32,921 bases of DNA from NCBI GenBank assembly GCA_022767895.1, contig JALENH010000200.1, positions 1-32,921 of the forward strand, written 5' to 3'. Below are positions 17,382 through 26,074 of this stretch, piece after piece. The stretch's first letter is position 1. The number at the start of each line of letters is the position of its first letter. The notes under the pieces are model-generated. The model saw nothing but the letters and a program-made list of their open reading frames with translations. It was not told the origin of the DNA and did not search any database. A program made the translations under genes and the position numbers. The DNA is from Eubacterium sp. GTDB lineage: Bacteria > Bacillota > Clostridia > Lachnospirales > Lachnospiraceae.

Positions 17382-17933
17382 ATGGGGGAAACGTATTCAA
17401 CGGACAGCTTCTCCTTTGAAAGTCGCGAGTCCTACGAACAGACAAAAAAGGAAGCGGAGCTCATAGATAAACTGATGGAGAGTACCGATTTGTCGGATTC
17501 CAAAACAGCATTAAAGGTGTACAACAAATCGGTTTCAGAAAAAGTGTTCAGCACAGTGGCGGGATACTTTTTTCTGCTTGAATTGCGACAATCCATTCTG
17601 GACAGCGGTCTTGTAACGGAACGGGCACTGGCACCGATTCCCATTAAAGAACCGACAGAAAGGAAAAAGGATGTAATATCTGCGGCTTCTCCGAAGGAAG
17701 GAAAACTCCAGAGGCTGTATGAGGGCCAGAAACTGTTAAATAAAAAGCTGAAGATTGCTCTTGTGGCGGCTATTGTACTTCTTGTGGGTTTTGTTGTCAT
17801 TAATTTACGATTTGAGTACACGATTTTCACATATTTTACAAATTATAAGGCTAATATGGAGGAAGAACTAATCGATAAATACGAAGAATGGGAAGAAAAG
17901 CTGGAAGAAAGAGAAAAGCAGCTGGAACAGTGA
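17382..17933 (+). CDS. Small membrane protein with C-terminal coiled coil, function unknown
   Basis: I do not recognise this family. The product is 183 residues from ATG 17382, with AGGGA about six bases upstream. A GTG at 17340 that overlaps the previous stop would add 14 residues. Seen: a charged cytoplasmic-looking N-terminal part, one hydrophobic span (KIALVAAIVLLVGFVVINL) about 60 residues before the end, and a highly charged heptad-like tail (YEEWEEKLEEREKQLEQ). It sits between the FKBP-like foldase and the response regulator, 13 bases from the latter. It may be an accessory part of that envelope-sensing unit. Confidence 0.75.
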   Translation: MGETYSTDSFSFESRESYEQTKKEAELIDKLMESTDLSDSKTALKVYNKSVSEKVFSTVAGYFFLLELRQSILDSGLVTERALAPIPIKEPTERKKDVISAASPKEGKLQRLYEGQKLLNKKLKIALVAAIVLLVGFVVINLRFEYTIFTYFTNYKANMEEELIDKYEEWEEKLEEREKQLEQ

Positions 17934-17946
17934 AAGGAGACAGAAT

Positions 17947-18618
17947 ATGGCAGGAAATACGATTTTGGTTGTGGATGATGAGCAGAGAATGCGGAAACTT
18001 GTGCGAGATTTCTTGACAAAGCAGGATTTTAATGTGTTAGAGGCGGCGGATGGTGAAGAAGCCATTGATGTATTCATGGAAAATAAAGATATTGTACTTG
18101 TAATCCTGGATGTCATGATGCCGAAGATGGATGGCTGGGAGACCTGCCGCGAGATTCGTCAGTATTCCAAGGTGCCGATTATCATGCTCACTGCCCGCGG
18201 AGGGGAGAATGACGAACTTCGTGGATTTGAACTGGGGGTTGATGAGTATATTGCCAAGCCATTTAGCCCCAAAATTCTTGTGGCAAGAGTGCAGGCATTG
18301 CTGCGCCGGACCAATTCTGCAAATGAGGAGAATCTGGAATATGGCGGAATTGTGTTGAATCGTTCCGCCCACGAGGTAGTAATAGACGGTGAAAAAGTAG
18401 ATTTGAGTTTTAAGGAATTTGAATTATTATCCTATTTTATGGAGAACAAGGACATTGCCCTTTCCCGTGAGCGCATTTTAAATCACGTCTGGGATTATGA
18501 TTATTTTGGGGATGCCAGAACCATAGATACCCATGTCAAAAAATTACGCAGCAAAATGGGAGGGAAAGGGAAATATATCAAGACGATCTGGGGAATGGGA
18601 TACAAATTTGAAGTCTAA
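17947..18618 (+). CDS. OmpR/PhoB-family response regulator
   Basis: DNA-binding half of a two-component system, 223 residues. The receiver domain (1-120) has acidic D10/D11, phospho-acceptor Asp55 in VILDVMMPKMDG, the IIMLTARG switch Thr and Lys in YIAKPFSP. The winged-helix effector domain (about 130-223) ends TIDTHVKKLRSKMGGKGKYI ... WGMGYKFEV, typical of OmpR regulators. AAAGGAG (17933-17939) precedes the ATG, and the kinase gene starts 18 bases after its stop. Its regulon is not evident; the flanking foldase and lipoprotein genes hint at an envelope role. Confidence 0.95.
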   Translation: MAGNTILVVDDEQRMRKLVRDFLTKQDFNVLEAADGEEAIDVFMENKDIVLVILDVMMPKMDGWETCREIRQYSKVPIIMLTARGGENDELRGFELGVDEYIAKPFSPKILVARVQALLRRTNSANEENLEYGGIVLNRSAHEVVIDGEKVDLSFKEFELLSYFMENKDIALSRERILNHVWDYDYFGDARTIDTHVKKLRSKMGGKGKYIKTIWGMGYKFEV

Positions 18619-18636
18619 AGAACGGAGAGAAGAGCT

Positions 18637-20184
18637 TTGAAACGATCCATGAAGAGAAGGCTGGTGGCTATATTTGCCAGTATGCTGTTGATTACGATTA
18701 GTGTAATCTGTCTGGCGAATATTGTGTTGCTGCCTTCGTTTTACCAGTCGAATAAAGTGAGCCAGATGCAGGGAGTTTACTCCCGCATTATCAATATCTG
18801 TCATGATATTGACTGGAAAAGTGTCGATGAAACGAAAAAAGATGAAGTATATGACAAATTAGATGCACTGACAAGTAATACCAATGTCAGTATTTATATC
18901 GTGCAAATTCGTGCTTATCCGGGTTCCGGTGATATTGCGGAACTGGAATATGTATATCCGGGGGATACAGAACGCCTGCAGCAGGTAACCAAAACGCAGC
19001 TGAGTAAATATGTCAAGTCAATCTACTTTGGAGAATCTTTGGGGGACAACTGCCAGATGATGAATGAGACCCCGAATTATGCCATGTACAAGGTGTATGA
19101 TGATCGTGTGGACTCCAGTTTTATCGAATTGACAGGAAAAATGCCGGATGACTACTGGGTCTATCTCCGTTGTAATTACCAGAGTATTCAGGAAAGTGCC
19201 AGCGTTACCAACCAGTTTATGACTTATGTGGGAATTGTGGTTGTGATTGCCGGTATTTTTATCATGTTCTTTGTCAGTAACCAGTACACGAAACCGATTC
19301 TCAAACTGGCAGCCCATGCACAGGATATGCAGCGTCTGAATTTCTCTACCCGTTACACGGATAATCGGGACGATGAGATTGGCGTCTTGGGTAACAGCAT
19401 GAATGCCCTTTCCGACAAACTGGAGGAGACCATTTCGGAACTGAAGACGGCGAACAATGAATTGCAGCTGGATTTGCAGAGACGTTCGGAACAGGAGCAG
19501 ATGCGGCAGGAATTTTTGGCCAATGTTTCCCATGAACTGAAGACACCTATTGCGCTCATTCAGGGATATGCGGAAGGATTGCAGGAAAATATTAACGATG
19601 ATTCGGAGAGCCGGGAGTTTTACTGTGAGGTCATCGTGGATGAAGCAGATAAAATGAATAAAATGGTGAAGAAACTTCTTAATCTGAACCAACTGGAATT
19701 TGGCAACGGTCAGGTGCATTTAGAGCATTTTGATTTAAATAGTGTAATTCAGTCTGTTGTAAATTCCTCCGAAATTTTGTTCCGTCAGAAAGAGGTGACA
19801 TTGTCCTACCAACCGAGTGATACTCCTCTGATGGTTTGGGCGGATGAGTACATGATTGAGGAAGTTGTGAGTAATTATGTCAGCAACGCATTAAATCATG
19901 TAAAAAATGAGAAGAAGATTGAAATAAAGACCGTTCAGAACGGTGACCATATTTGTACCAGTGTTTTTAACACCGGTGATTCGATTCCGGAAGAAGATTT
20001 GGATAAAATCTGGACCAAATTTTATAAAGTGGACAAGGCCAGAACCAGGGAATATGGAGGAAACGGAATTGGACTTTCCATTGTAAAAGCGGTGATGGAT
20101 GCCCATAATCAGAAATTCGGTGTTAGAAACTATGACAATGGTGTGGAATTCTGGTTTGAACTTGATAGGAAAAGTGTTGATTGA
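18637..20184 (+). CDS. Membrane sensor histidine kinase
   Basis: Partner of the preceding regulator, 515 residues. Seen: a first membrane span (about 10-30), an extracytoplasmic sensor domain of about 160 residues with no recognisable ligand motif, a second span (YVGIVVVIAGIFIMFFVS), a HAMP linker, the HisKA motif NVSHELKTPIALIQGYAEGL with phospho-acceptor His299, and an ATPase domain with N-box NYVSNALNHV and G-box GGNGIGLSIV. The start is read as TTG 18637 because GGAGAG (18624-18629) is spaced for it; ATG 18649 is the alternative. The next gene's promoter overlaps its 3' end. Confidence 0.93.
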   Translation: MKRSMKRRLVAIFASMLLITISVICLANIVLLPSFYQSNKVSQMQGVYSRIINICHDIDWKSVDETKKDEVYDKLDALTSNTNVSIYIVQIRAYPGSGDIAELEYVYPGDTERLQQVTKTQLSKYVKSIYFGESLGDNCQMMNETPNYAMYKVYDDRVDSSFIELTGKMPDDYWVYLRCNYQSIQESASVTNQFMTYVGIVVVIAGIFIMFFVSNQYTKPILKLAAHAQDMQRLNFSTRYTDNRDDEIGVLGNSMNALSDKLEETISELKTANNELQLDLQRRSEQEQMRQEFLANVSHELKTPIALIQGYAEGLQENINDDSESREFYCEVIVDEADKMNKMVKKLLNLNQLEFGNGQVHLEHFDLNSVIQSVVNSSEILFRQKEVTLSYQPSDTPLMVWADEYMIEEVVSNYVSNALNHVKNEKKIEIKTVQNGDHICTSVFNTGDSIPEEDLDKIWTKFYKVDKARTREYGGNGIGLSIVKAVMDAHNQKFGVRNYDNGVEFWFELDRKSVD

Positions 20185-20206
20185 TACTGGTCAAATGTGT
20201 TATAAT
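20177..20206 (+). promoter_or_regulatory. Promoter of the lipoprotein-to-ung unit
   Basis: A -35 TTGATT (20177-20182), an 18-base spacer and a -10 TATAAT (20201-20206) with the extended TGn at 20198-20200. The -35 lies inside the last codons of the sensor kinase, so this unit can be expressed separately from it. Confidence 0.75.
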
Positions 20207-20243
20207 AACTTAAATATATCCTACACGGAAAAGGAGGGGTAGT

Positions 20244-20969
20244 TTGAAACGCACTCGAATTTTGTGCCTTATTCTTGCTGTGTCGGTTATATCCCTCACT
20301 GGTTGTATGGATGTGAAGGATATGTCGGAAGAACAGTCAGACCTGGTGGCAGAGTATGCTGCGGGGGTACTGCTCCGTTATTCTGACAAGTATGAACGCC
20401 GACTGATTACAAAAGAACAACATGAAAAACAGGATGAGGCTGAGGTGACAGCGTCACCGCCTGTTGCAACACCGACTGCAACTCCAGCACCTGTAACGTC
20501 AGCTGCTACAGAGCCGACAGCATCCGCCTCGGATGCTCCGGAAGCGACGGTGGAGCCTGTGCCGGAGGTGTCACTGGATGAATTATACCAGCTGGAGGGA
20601 ATTAAGGTTTCTTATGATTCCTGCCGGTTTACCAAAAGATACGGAAGTTCTCAAATCCGTGCGGACAAAGGGCAGACTCTTTTTGTTGTGACATTTGCTC
20701 TTAAAAATGTATCCGGTGCTGGCAAAAAAGTGAGTTTGATGGACAGGAGAAATATTACATATACACTGGATGTGGACGGCAGCCAGTACTCACCGGGAAT
20801 CAATATGCTTCCCAATGGGGGGATGGATTATCTTGAGACATCTATTGCAAAAGGAAAGACAGATAAAGCGGTATTGATTTTCCAGATGGATGCTGGGAAA
20901 CAATCGGCATCTTCTATGACCCTGACCATTGAAGAGGGAAATAAGAGAACCAGTCTGAAGCTGAAATAG
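20244..20969 (+). CDS. Lipoprotein with DUF4352-like domain
   Basis: Secreted lipoprotein of 241 residues. The signal peptide ends with lipobox SLTGC (lipidated Cys21). A Thr/Pro/Ala-rich linker (about 70-110, TPTATPAPVTSAATEP) leads to a C-terminal beta domain (VSYDSCRFTKRYGSSQIRAD ... TLFVVTFALKNVSG) of the DUF4352 or related immunoglobulin-like type. The start codon is TTG after AAGGAGGGG. First gene downstream of a strong promoter, directly after a two-component system. Such domains commonly mediate envelope protein contacts; no specific partner can be named. Confidence 0.82.
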   Translation: MKRTRILCLILAVSVISLTGCMDVKDMSEEQSDLVAEYAAGVLLRYSDKYERRLITKEQHEKQDEAEVTASPPVATPTATPAPVTSAATEPTASASDAPEATVEPVPEVSLDELYQLEGIKVSYDSCRFTKRYGSSQIRADKGQTLFVVTFALKNVSGAGKKVSLMDRRNITYTLDVDGSQYSPGINMLPNGGMDYLETSIAKGKTDKAVLIFQMDAGKQSASSMTLTIEEGNKRTSLKLK

Positions 20970-20977
20970 GAGGTATT

Positions 20978-21358
20978 ATGTATCAGGAGAAAAAGCGAAG
21001 TCTACTTTTTGGGTTGCCTCTTTCGTTTACGACATATCGAATAGAGGAAGAAAAAGTAAATATAAGGAAAGGACTTCTCCGGACGGTGGAGGATGATACC
21101 CTGATGTACCGCATTCAGGATGTCAAGCTGGTTACCGGATTTCTGGAGAGAATATTCCGTTTAGGAACGGTGGTTTGTTATTCTAGCGATGTGACAGATC
21201 CTATGCTGGAGTTAAAGCACATCAGACGAGCAAGAGAGATTAAAGACTATATTTTGAGTACGTCGGAGAGTGAACGGCGAAAAGTACGGACACTACATAC
21301 ATTGGATCTGGATACCGATGCATCTGAGTTTGCGGATGCTTCGGACGATATAGAGTAA
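20978..21358 (+). CDS. Small bacterial PH-domain protein
   Basis: A 126-residue cytoplasmic protein. The pattern TTYRIEEEKVNIRKGLLRTVED with DDTLMYRIQDVKLVTGFLERIFRLGTV is typical of the bPH2/YdbS-like PH fold, here without the membrane helices that usually precede it. An acidic C terminus ends with DASEFADASDDIE. It follows the lipoprotein by 8 bases and precedes the CheV-like gene by 14, so it is in the same unit. Its function is unknown. Confidence 0.7.
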   Translation: MYQEKKRSLLFGLPLSFTTYRIEEEKVNIRKGLLRTVEDDTLMYRIQDVKLVTGFLERIFRLGTVVCYSSDVTDPMLELKHIRRAREIKDYILSTSESERRKVRTLHTLDLDTDASEFADASDDIE

Positions 21359-21372
21359 GGAGGAGAGATAAA

Positions 21373-22281
21373 ATGGCAGTAGAAACAGGGATTTTATTAG
21401 AGAGCGGGACCAATGAATTGGAATTGCTGGAGTTTGTAGTAGGAACACAACATTATGGGATTAATGTGGCTAAGATTAATGAACTTTGTCCTTATCAGGC
21501 GCCGACAATGGTGCCAAATTCCCATGAATACATTGAGGGTATTTTTATGCCGAGGGACAGAATTATTACAGTAATTGATTTGGCGAAAGCTTTGGGCATA
21601 ACAATGACAGCAGATACTTCGAGGGATATGTATATCATTACGAATTTCAACCGCTTACATACGGCGTTCCATGTGCAGGAAGTGTTGGGGATTCATCGTG
21701 TTTCGTGGAAGGATATAGCAAAGCCGGATTCTACGATTAGTGGTAATGGTAAAGGTGTGGCGACTGGAATTACGAAAATTGACGGTAAAATCATAATAGT
21801 TCTTGATTTTGAGAAGATTGTGACGGAGGTCAATCCGGAAACCGGTCTGAAACTGTCTGAGATTGAGGCTTTGGGTGAGCGTTCCCGTAATGATTGCACG
21901 ATTCTCATGGCAGAGGATTCACCACTCCTTCTGGAAATGTTGAAGAAGTGTCTGACCAAGGCGGGATATACACATCTTATTCCAACCAACAATGGTATGG
22001 AAGCATGGACCACGCTGGATCGTATGATGAATGATGGCGCTGTTATTGGTAAAGATATTTCATTGGTTATCACCGATATTGAGATGCCACAGATGGACGG
22101 ACATCATTTGACTAAGCGAATAAAGGAAGATCCGAGATTTGAAGGACTGCCTGTAGTTATTTTCTCTTCTTTGGTAAATGATGAGATGAAGAGAAAAGGC
22201 GAGGCACTTGGTGTGGATGCGCAGTTGTCTAAGCCGGAGATTGGAAGACTGGTACATCAGTTGGATTTGCTGTTGAAATAG
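21373..22281 (+). CDS. CheV-like chemotaxis coupling protein (CheW + receiver)
   Basis: A 302-residue two-domain protein. Residues 1-165 form a CheW domain (LELLEFVVGTQHYGINVAKI, YIEGIFMPRDRIITVIDLAK). Residues 175-302 form a receiver domain with phospho-acceptor Asp235 in ITDIEMPQMDG, an SS switch in VIFSSLV and Lys in LSKPEIG. CheV couples chemoreceptors to CheA and aids adaptation. No receptor, CheA or flagellar gene is in the window, so it is an orphan here. Either its partners are elsewhere or it serves a non-motility signalling array. GGAGGAG lies upstream of the ATG. Confidence 0.88.
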   Translation: MAVETGILLESGTNELELLEFVVGTQHYGINVAKINELCPYQAPTMVPNSHEYIEGIFMPRDRIITVIDLAKALGITMTADTSRDMYIITNFNRLHTAFHVQEVLGIHRVSWKDIAKPDSTISGNGKGVATGITKIDGKIIIVLDFEKIVTEVNPETGLKLSEIEALGERSRNDCTILMAEDSPLLLEMLKKCLTKAGYTHLIPTNNGMEAWTTLDRMMNDGAVIGKDISLVITDIEMPQMDGHHLTKRIKEDPRFEGLPVVIFSSLVNDEMKRKGEALGVDAQLSKPEIGRLVHQLDLLLK

Positions 22282-22337
22282 GAGATGAAAGAGTTGCCGC
22301 AGACTCTTCATGTTTCGGTATAAAGGAGGTGTGACAG

Positions 22338-23870
22338 GTGACCCTATGCAGAAAATGCGGGAAAGAAATCCCGGATGGACAGGAACTGTGCGAGGAATGC
22401 CAGGGGGCAGAATTGCAGATTGACGAGGCATATCTGGATGAGTTGATGCAAAGTATGGAACAGGAACTTGGAGAAGTGGAGGATTCTGTCGAGGAACCGC
22501 CTGTTGCAGAGGAACCGGTAGGAGAGGAACCCGTAGCAGAGGAATCTGTGGTAGATGACTCTGTAGAAGAGGAACCTGTTGCAGAGGTACCGATAGAAGA
22601 GGAGCCTGTTGCAGAGGAACCGGTAGGAGATGAGGATATCAATGATCTGTTGGCTCTTCTTTCTCAGGATTATGAGGATTACGATGAGCCGGCAGTTGAG
22701 GAAGAACAGAAAGAAGAGCCGGTAGAGGAGTTGGATGATAGTCCGGCAGAGGCTACTTTGTTCCGCGAGGATGATGAGGGGGAAGGGATATTTGCTGATG
22801 ATCCGGATGCTTTGTCTGTGGATGATATTTTTGGCGATGCCCTTTCTGCCGTGGATTATAGTGGCGCAGAGGAAGAGGAACCACAGGAAGAGGTTTTAGA
22901 GGAGTTTATTCCACCGAAAGAAGATTCATCTGAGGCTTTTGATGATATGGCGTTGGATTCATTGGTGTTAGATGATAGTGATATATCATTAGTGGCAGGT
23001 GATGAACTGGAAGAGACAGTGCAATCGGAAAAAGATGAGGTTCCAAAGGAAAAAAAACCAAGTATTTGGAAGAGAGTCTTTGGCAATATCATTACTGAAC
23101 AATCTGCGGAAGAGGAAGCCAAAGAGAGGGAAAAAGAGCAGGCGGATGCGGAAGAAAAGGCTCTTGCTCGTGAAGAAAAGAAAAAGCAGACTGCTGAGGA
23201 AAAGGCGGAAAAGGCAGAACAGGCCAAGCTGGAAAAGGAAAAGAAGGCGGCAGAAAAAGCAGAGAGGGCCGCGGTAAAAGCTGCTGAAAAGGAAGAAAAG
23301 AAGCGCCTGAAGGCGGAGATGGAAGAACAGGAAGTTGTCGGCCGGATTAATCCACTGGGAGCTTCGATTGTTATGGTGTTCTTTGGGGTGCTTTGTGTGC
23401 TTGTTATATTAGGAACCCAATCCCTTTCTTATACAAGCTCAGTACGTAATGCAGAATCCTCTTTTGAGGAGCGGGATTACAAGGATGCTTATGAGTCGCT
23501 GGCAGGTGTAGAAGTTTCCGAATCTTCACAGGAACTGAAGGAAAAAGTGCGGATATGTATGCAACTGCAACATGAATTGGATGCCTACCAAAATTATTAT
23601 GAAATGAAGATGTATTTGGAATCTTTGGATTCCTTGATGAAGGGAATCCGCAGTTACGATACCAATAAAGGAAAAGCAGAAGAATTTGATATACTGGGAC
23701 CATACAATGAGCTGGAGGGGAAACTGGCAAATCAGCTTTACGAGGAGTTTGGTGTCAGTGAGTCACAGGCAAGGAACATTAATTCCAGTAAATCGCAGGA
23801 AGAATATACAAGCCGTTTGGAAAATATCATTGCCCAGTGGGAAAAACGCAACAAGGAAGATGAAAGATAG
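22338..23870 (+). CDS. Zinc-ribbon, acidic-repeat membrane protein of unknown function
   Basis: A 510-residue protein of unrecognised function. Seen in order: an N-terminal zinc ribbon with cysteines 4, 7, 18 and 21 (LCRKCGKEIPDG), a Glu/Pro/Val repeat region (about 50-100, units such as EEPVAEEPVG), a long acidic stretch, a Lys/Glu/Ala-rich charged helix or coiled coil (about 255-335), one membrane span at about 341-362 (SIVMVFFGVLCVLVILGTQS), and an outer helical domain. The start is GTG with AAAGGAGGT at 22322-22330. It sits between the CheV-like gene and hisH. The layout suggests a cytoplasmic scaffold tethered to the membrane. Confidence 0.75.
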   Translation: MTLCRKCGKEIPDGQELCEECQGAELQIDEAYLDELMQSMEQELGEVEDSVEEPPVAEEPVGEEPVAEESVVDDSVEEEPVAEVPIEEEPVAEEPVGDEDINDLLALLSQDYEDYDEPAVEEEQKEEPVEELDDSPAEATLFREDDEGEGIFADDPDALSVDDIFGDALSAVDYSGAEEEEPQEEVLEEFIPPKEDSSEAFDDMALDSLVLDDSDISLVAGDELEETVQSEKDEVPKEKKPSIWKRVFGNIITEQSAEEEAKEREKEQADAEEKALAREEKKKQTAEEKAEKAEQAKLEKEKKAAEKAERAAVKAAEKEEKKRLKAEMEEQEVVGRINPLGASIVMVFFGVLCVLVILGTQSLSYTSSVRNAESSFEERDYKDAYESLAGVEVSESSQELKEKVRICMQLQHELDAYQNYYEMKMYLESLDSLMKGIRSYDTNKGKAEEFDILGPYNELEGKLANQLYEEFGVSESQARNINSSKSQEEYTSRLENIIAQWEKRNKEDER

Positions 23871-23893
23871 CCAGAGAACAGTTGGAGGTTGAC

Positions 23894-24502
23894 ATGATAG
23901 CGGTTGTGGATTATGATGCAGGAAACATAAAGAGTGTGGAAAAAGCATTGCAGTACATTGGCGAAAAACCGGTGATTACAAGAGAAATTTCCCAGATTAA
24001 TAAGGCAGATAAGGTAATTGTTCCCGGAGTGGGAGCTTTTGAGGATGCCATGGGAAAGATGAACCGGTACCACCTTACGGAGACTCTTCGCAAAGTAGCA
24101 GCGAGTGGGACTCCAATTATGGGTATTTGCCTCGGACTGCAGCTTTTTTTTGAGAGAAGTGATGAGTCTGAGCATGACGTAGAGGGGCTGGGACTTCTCC
24201 CGGGTGAGATTGTGAGATTCCCGGAAAAGGAGGGGTACAAAATTCCTCATATGGGATGGAACTCTCTGAAAATCAATCCTTCGTCCCGTCTGCTAAAAGG
24301 GATTCCGGAAGATACTTATGTATATTTTGTTCATTCCTACTATTTACAAGCAAAGCATGAAGAAGATGTGGCAGCTACTACAGATTATATCGTTAATGTA
24401 CATGCAGCAGTAGAACATGACAATGTATTTGCTACCCAGTTCCATCCGGAGAAGAGCGGAGATGTGGGGCTGGAGATTCTGAAAAATTTTGCTTCAATAT
24501 AG
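23894..24502 (+). CDS. hisH: Imidazole glycerol phosphate synthase, glutamine amidotransferase subunit
   Basis: Releases ammonia from glutamine and feeds it to HisF in histidine synthesis. The 202-residue class I amidotransferase has nucleophile Cys79 in GICLGLQLFF and catalytic His184/Glu186 in TQFHPEKSG. Its start MIAVVDYDAGNIKSVEKAL is typical. ATG 23894 is chosen because GGAGG at 23884-23888 is spaced for it. hisF follows 15 bases after the stop. None of the other his genes is in this window, so the pair is separated from any main his operon. Confidence 0.95.
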   Translation: MIAVVDYDAGNIKSVEKALQYIGEKPVITREISQINKADKVIVPGVGAFEDAMGKMNRYHLTETLRKVAASGTPIMGICLGLQLFFERSDESEHDVEGLGLLPGEIVRFPEKEGYKIPHMGWNSLKINPSSRLLKGIPEDTYVYFVHSYYLQAKHEEDVAATTDYIVNVHAAVEHDNVFATQFHPEKSGDVGLEILKNFASI

Positions 24503-24517
24503 AATAGGAGGACTAGC

Positions 24518-25279
24518 GTGTTTACCAAAAGAGTGATTCCATGTCTGGATGTGAATAACGGAAGAGTTGTTAAGGGAGTTAATTTTGTTAATTTGATTGA
24601 TGCCGGAGATCCGGTATCGGTGGGAGCTGCCTATGGGAAAGCGGGTGCGGATGAACTTGTGTTCCTTGATATTACAGCATCCAGTGACGCCAGAGAGATT
24701 AAGGCAAATATGGTTCGAAAAGTGGCTGAGACAGTTTTTATACCTTTTACAGTGGGTGGTGGAATACGAACCATTGATGATTTTAAAATGATTCTCCGTG
24801 AAGGTGCGGATAAGGTTGCTGTTAACTCGGCAGCAATTTTAAACCCGACTCTTGTCTCGGAAGCGGCGGACAAATTTGGTAGTCAGTGTGTGGTTGTGGC
24901 CATTGATGCCAAGAGACGAACGGATGGAGAGGGCTGGACGATTTATAAAAACGGCGGCCGTGTTGATATGGAAAAAGATGCTGTGGAATGGGCCATGGAG
25001 GCGGAGCGTCTTGGTGCGGGAGAAATTCTTCTGACCAGCATGGATTGTGATGGAACAAAAGACGGATACGATATCGAACTGACTCGTACGATATCAGAAA
25101 ATGTAAGTATTCCTGTTATTGCATCAGGAGGAGCAGGGACGAAAGAACATTTCTACGAGGCTCTGACAGATGGCAAGGCAGATGCTGTACTGGCAGCTTC
25201 TCTGTTTCATTTTAAGGAGTTGGAAATTATGGAACTGAAACAATATTTGCGTGACCGGGGAATCAGTGTAAGAATGTAA
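24518..25279 (+). CDS. hisF: Imidazole glycerol phosphate synthase, cyclase subunit
   Basis: TIM-barrel enzyme that combines PRFAR with ammonia from HisH to give imidazole glycerol phosphate and AICAR. The product has 253 residues, the normal length. Seen: the start [21 protein letters not shown] with its catalytic Asp, [23 protein letters not shown] and the second catalytic Asp in [15 protein letters not shown], then VIASGGAG and [12 protein letters not shown]. It starts with GTG after AGGAGGA. It forms an operon with hisH and is followed 19 bases later by ung. Confidence 0.96.
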   Translation: MFTKRVIPCLDVNNGRVVKGVNFVNLIDAGDPVSVGAAYGKAGADELVFLDITASSDAREIKANMVRKVAETVFIPFTVGGGIRTIDDFKMILREGADKVAVNSAAILNPTLVSEAADKFGSQCVVVAIDAKRRTDGEGWTIYKNGGRVDMEKDAVEWAMEAERLGAGEILLTSMDCDGTKDGYDIELTRTISENVSIPVIASGGAGTKEHFYEALTDGKADAVLAASLFHFKELEIMELKQYLRDRGISVRM

Positions 25280-25298
25280 AAAACAAACGGAGGATAGT

Positions 25299-25973
25299 AT
25301 GGCTGCTTTGACAGGAGAATGGGAGAATGCTCTAAAAGAAGAATTTTCCAAAGAATACTATAAGAAACTGTTTCTCTTTGTCAGGGAGCAGTACAGCAAA
25401 GTTCCGGTGTACCCGGCATCCGATGAAATATTTACGGCTTTTCATCTGACGCCGCTGGAACAGGTGAAGGTTGTGATTCTTGGGCAGGATCCATACCACA
25501 ACGTAGGCCAAGCCCATGGTCTTTGCTTTTCCGTAAAACCACAGGTTGACATTCCTCCGTCGTTGGAAAATATATATAAGGAATTGCATGATGATTTGGG
25601 TTGCAAAATACCCAATCATGGATATTTGACATCATGGGCAGAGCAGGGAGTTCTACTCCTCAATACAGTACTTACAGTACAGGCCCATAAGCCAATGTCC
25701 CACCGTGGCGTGGGTTGGGAAGAGTTTACCGATGCTGCTATTCGCAAAGTAAATGAACAGGACAGGCCGATTGTGTTCATTTTGTGGGGGAAACCGGCTC
25801 AGGGGAAGGAAAAAATGTTGGACAACCCGAAACATTTAATTTTGAAGGCACCACATCCTAGTCCTTTGTCGGCTTACCGCGGTTTTTTTGGTAGTAAACC
25901 CTTCAGCCAGACCAATGAATTTTTAGTGAAAAATGGGGAGATACCCATTGACTGGCAGATTCCGGATCGATAA
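25299..25973 (+). CDS. ung: Uracil-DNA glycosylase (family 1)
   Basis: Removes uracil from DNA at the first step of base-excision repair. The 224-residue length is standard. Seen: the water-activating motif GQDPYHNVGQAHGLCFSV (Asp64) and the DNA-intercalation/His loop HPSPLSAYRGFFGSKPF. GGAGGA lies before the ATG. It is the last gene of the unit. Its stop codon lies at the foot of a large bidirectional terminator. In function it complements dut, which lies in a different unit of the window. Confidence 0.96.
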   Translation: MAALTGEWENALKEEFSKEYYKKLFLFVREQYSKVPVYPASDEIFTAFHLTPLEQVKVVILGQDPYHNVGQAHGLCFSVKPQVDIPPSLENIYKELHDDLGCKIPNHGYLTSWAEQGVLLLNTVLTVQAHKPMSHRGVGWEEFTDAAIRKVNEQDRPIVFILWGKPAQGKEKMLDNPKHLILKAPHPSPLSAYRGFFGSKPFSQTNEFLVKNGEIPIDWQIPDR

Positions 25974-26018
25974 AAAAGGAATTTCAATCCGTTTGATTTG
26001 ATTGAAATTCCTTTTTTT
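25972..26018. terminator. Bidirectional terminator shared by ung and the convergent gene
   Basis: A perfect 18-bp stem (25972-25989 with 26000-26017) and a 10-base loop. The left arm begins with six A and the right arm ends in seven T, so both strands give a stem followed by a T run. It begins inside the ung stop codon, and the minus-strand gene ends 57 bases to the right. Confidence 0.95.
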
Positions 26019-26074
26019 GTAGCGTATGCCTGACAAGCACCATCGCGCTACATAGGATGAGCTAAATGGATATA

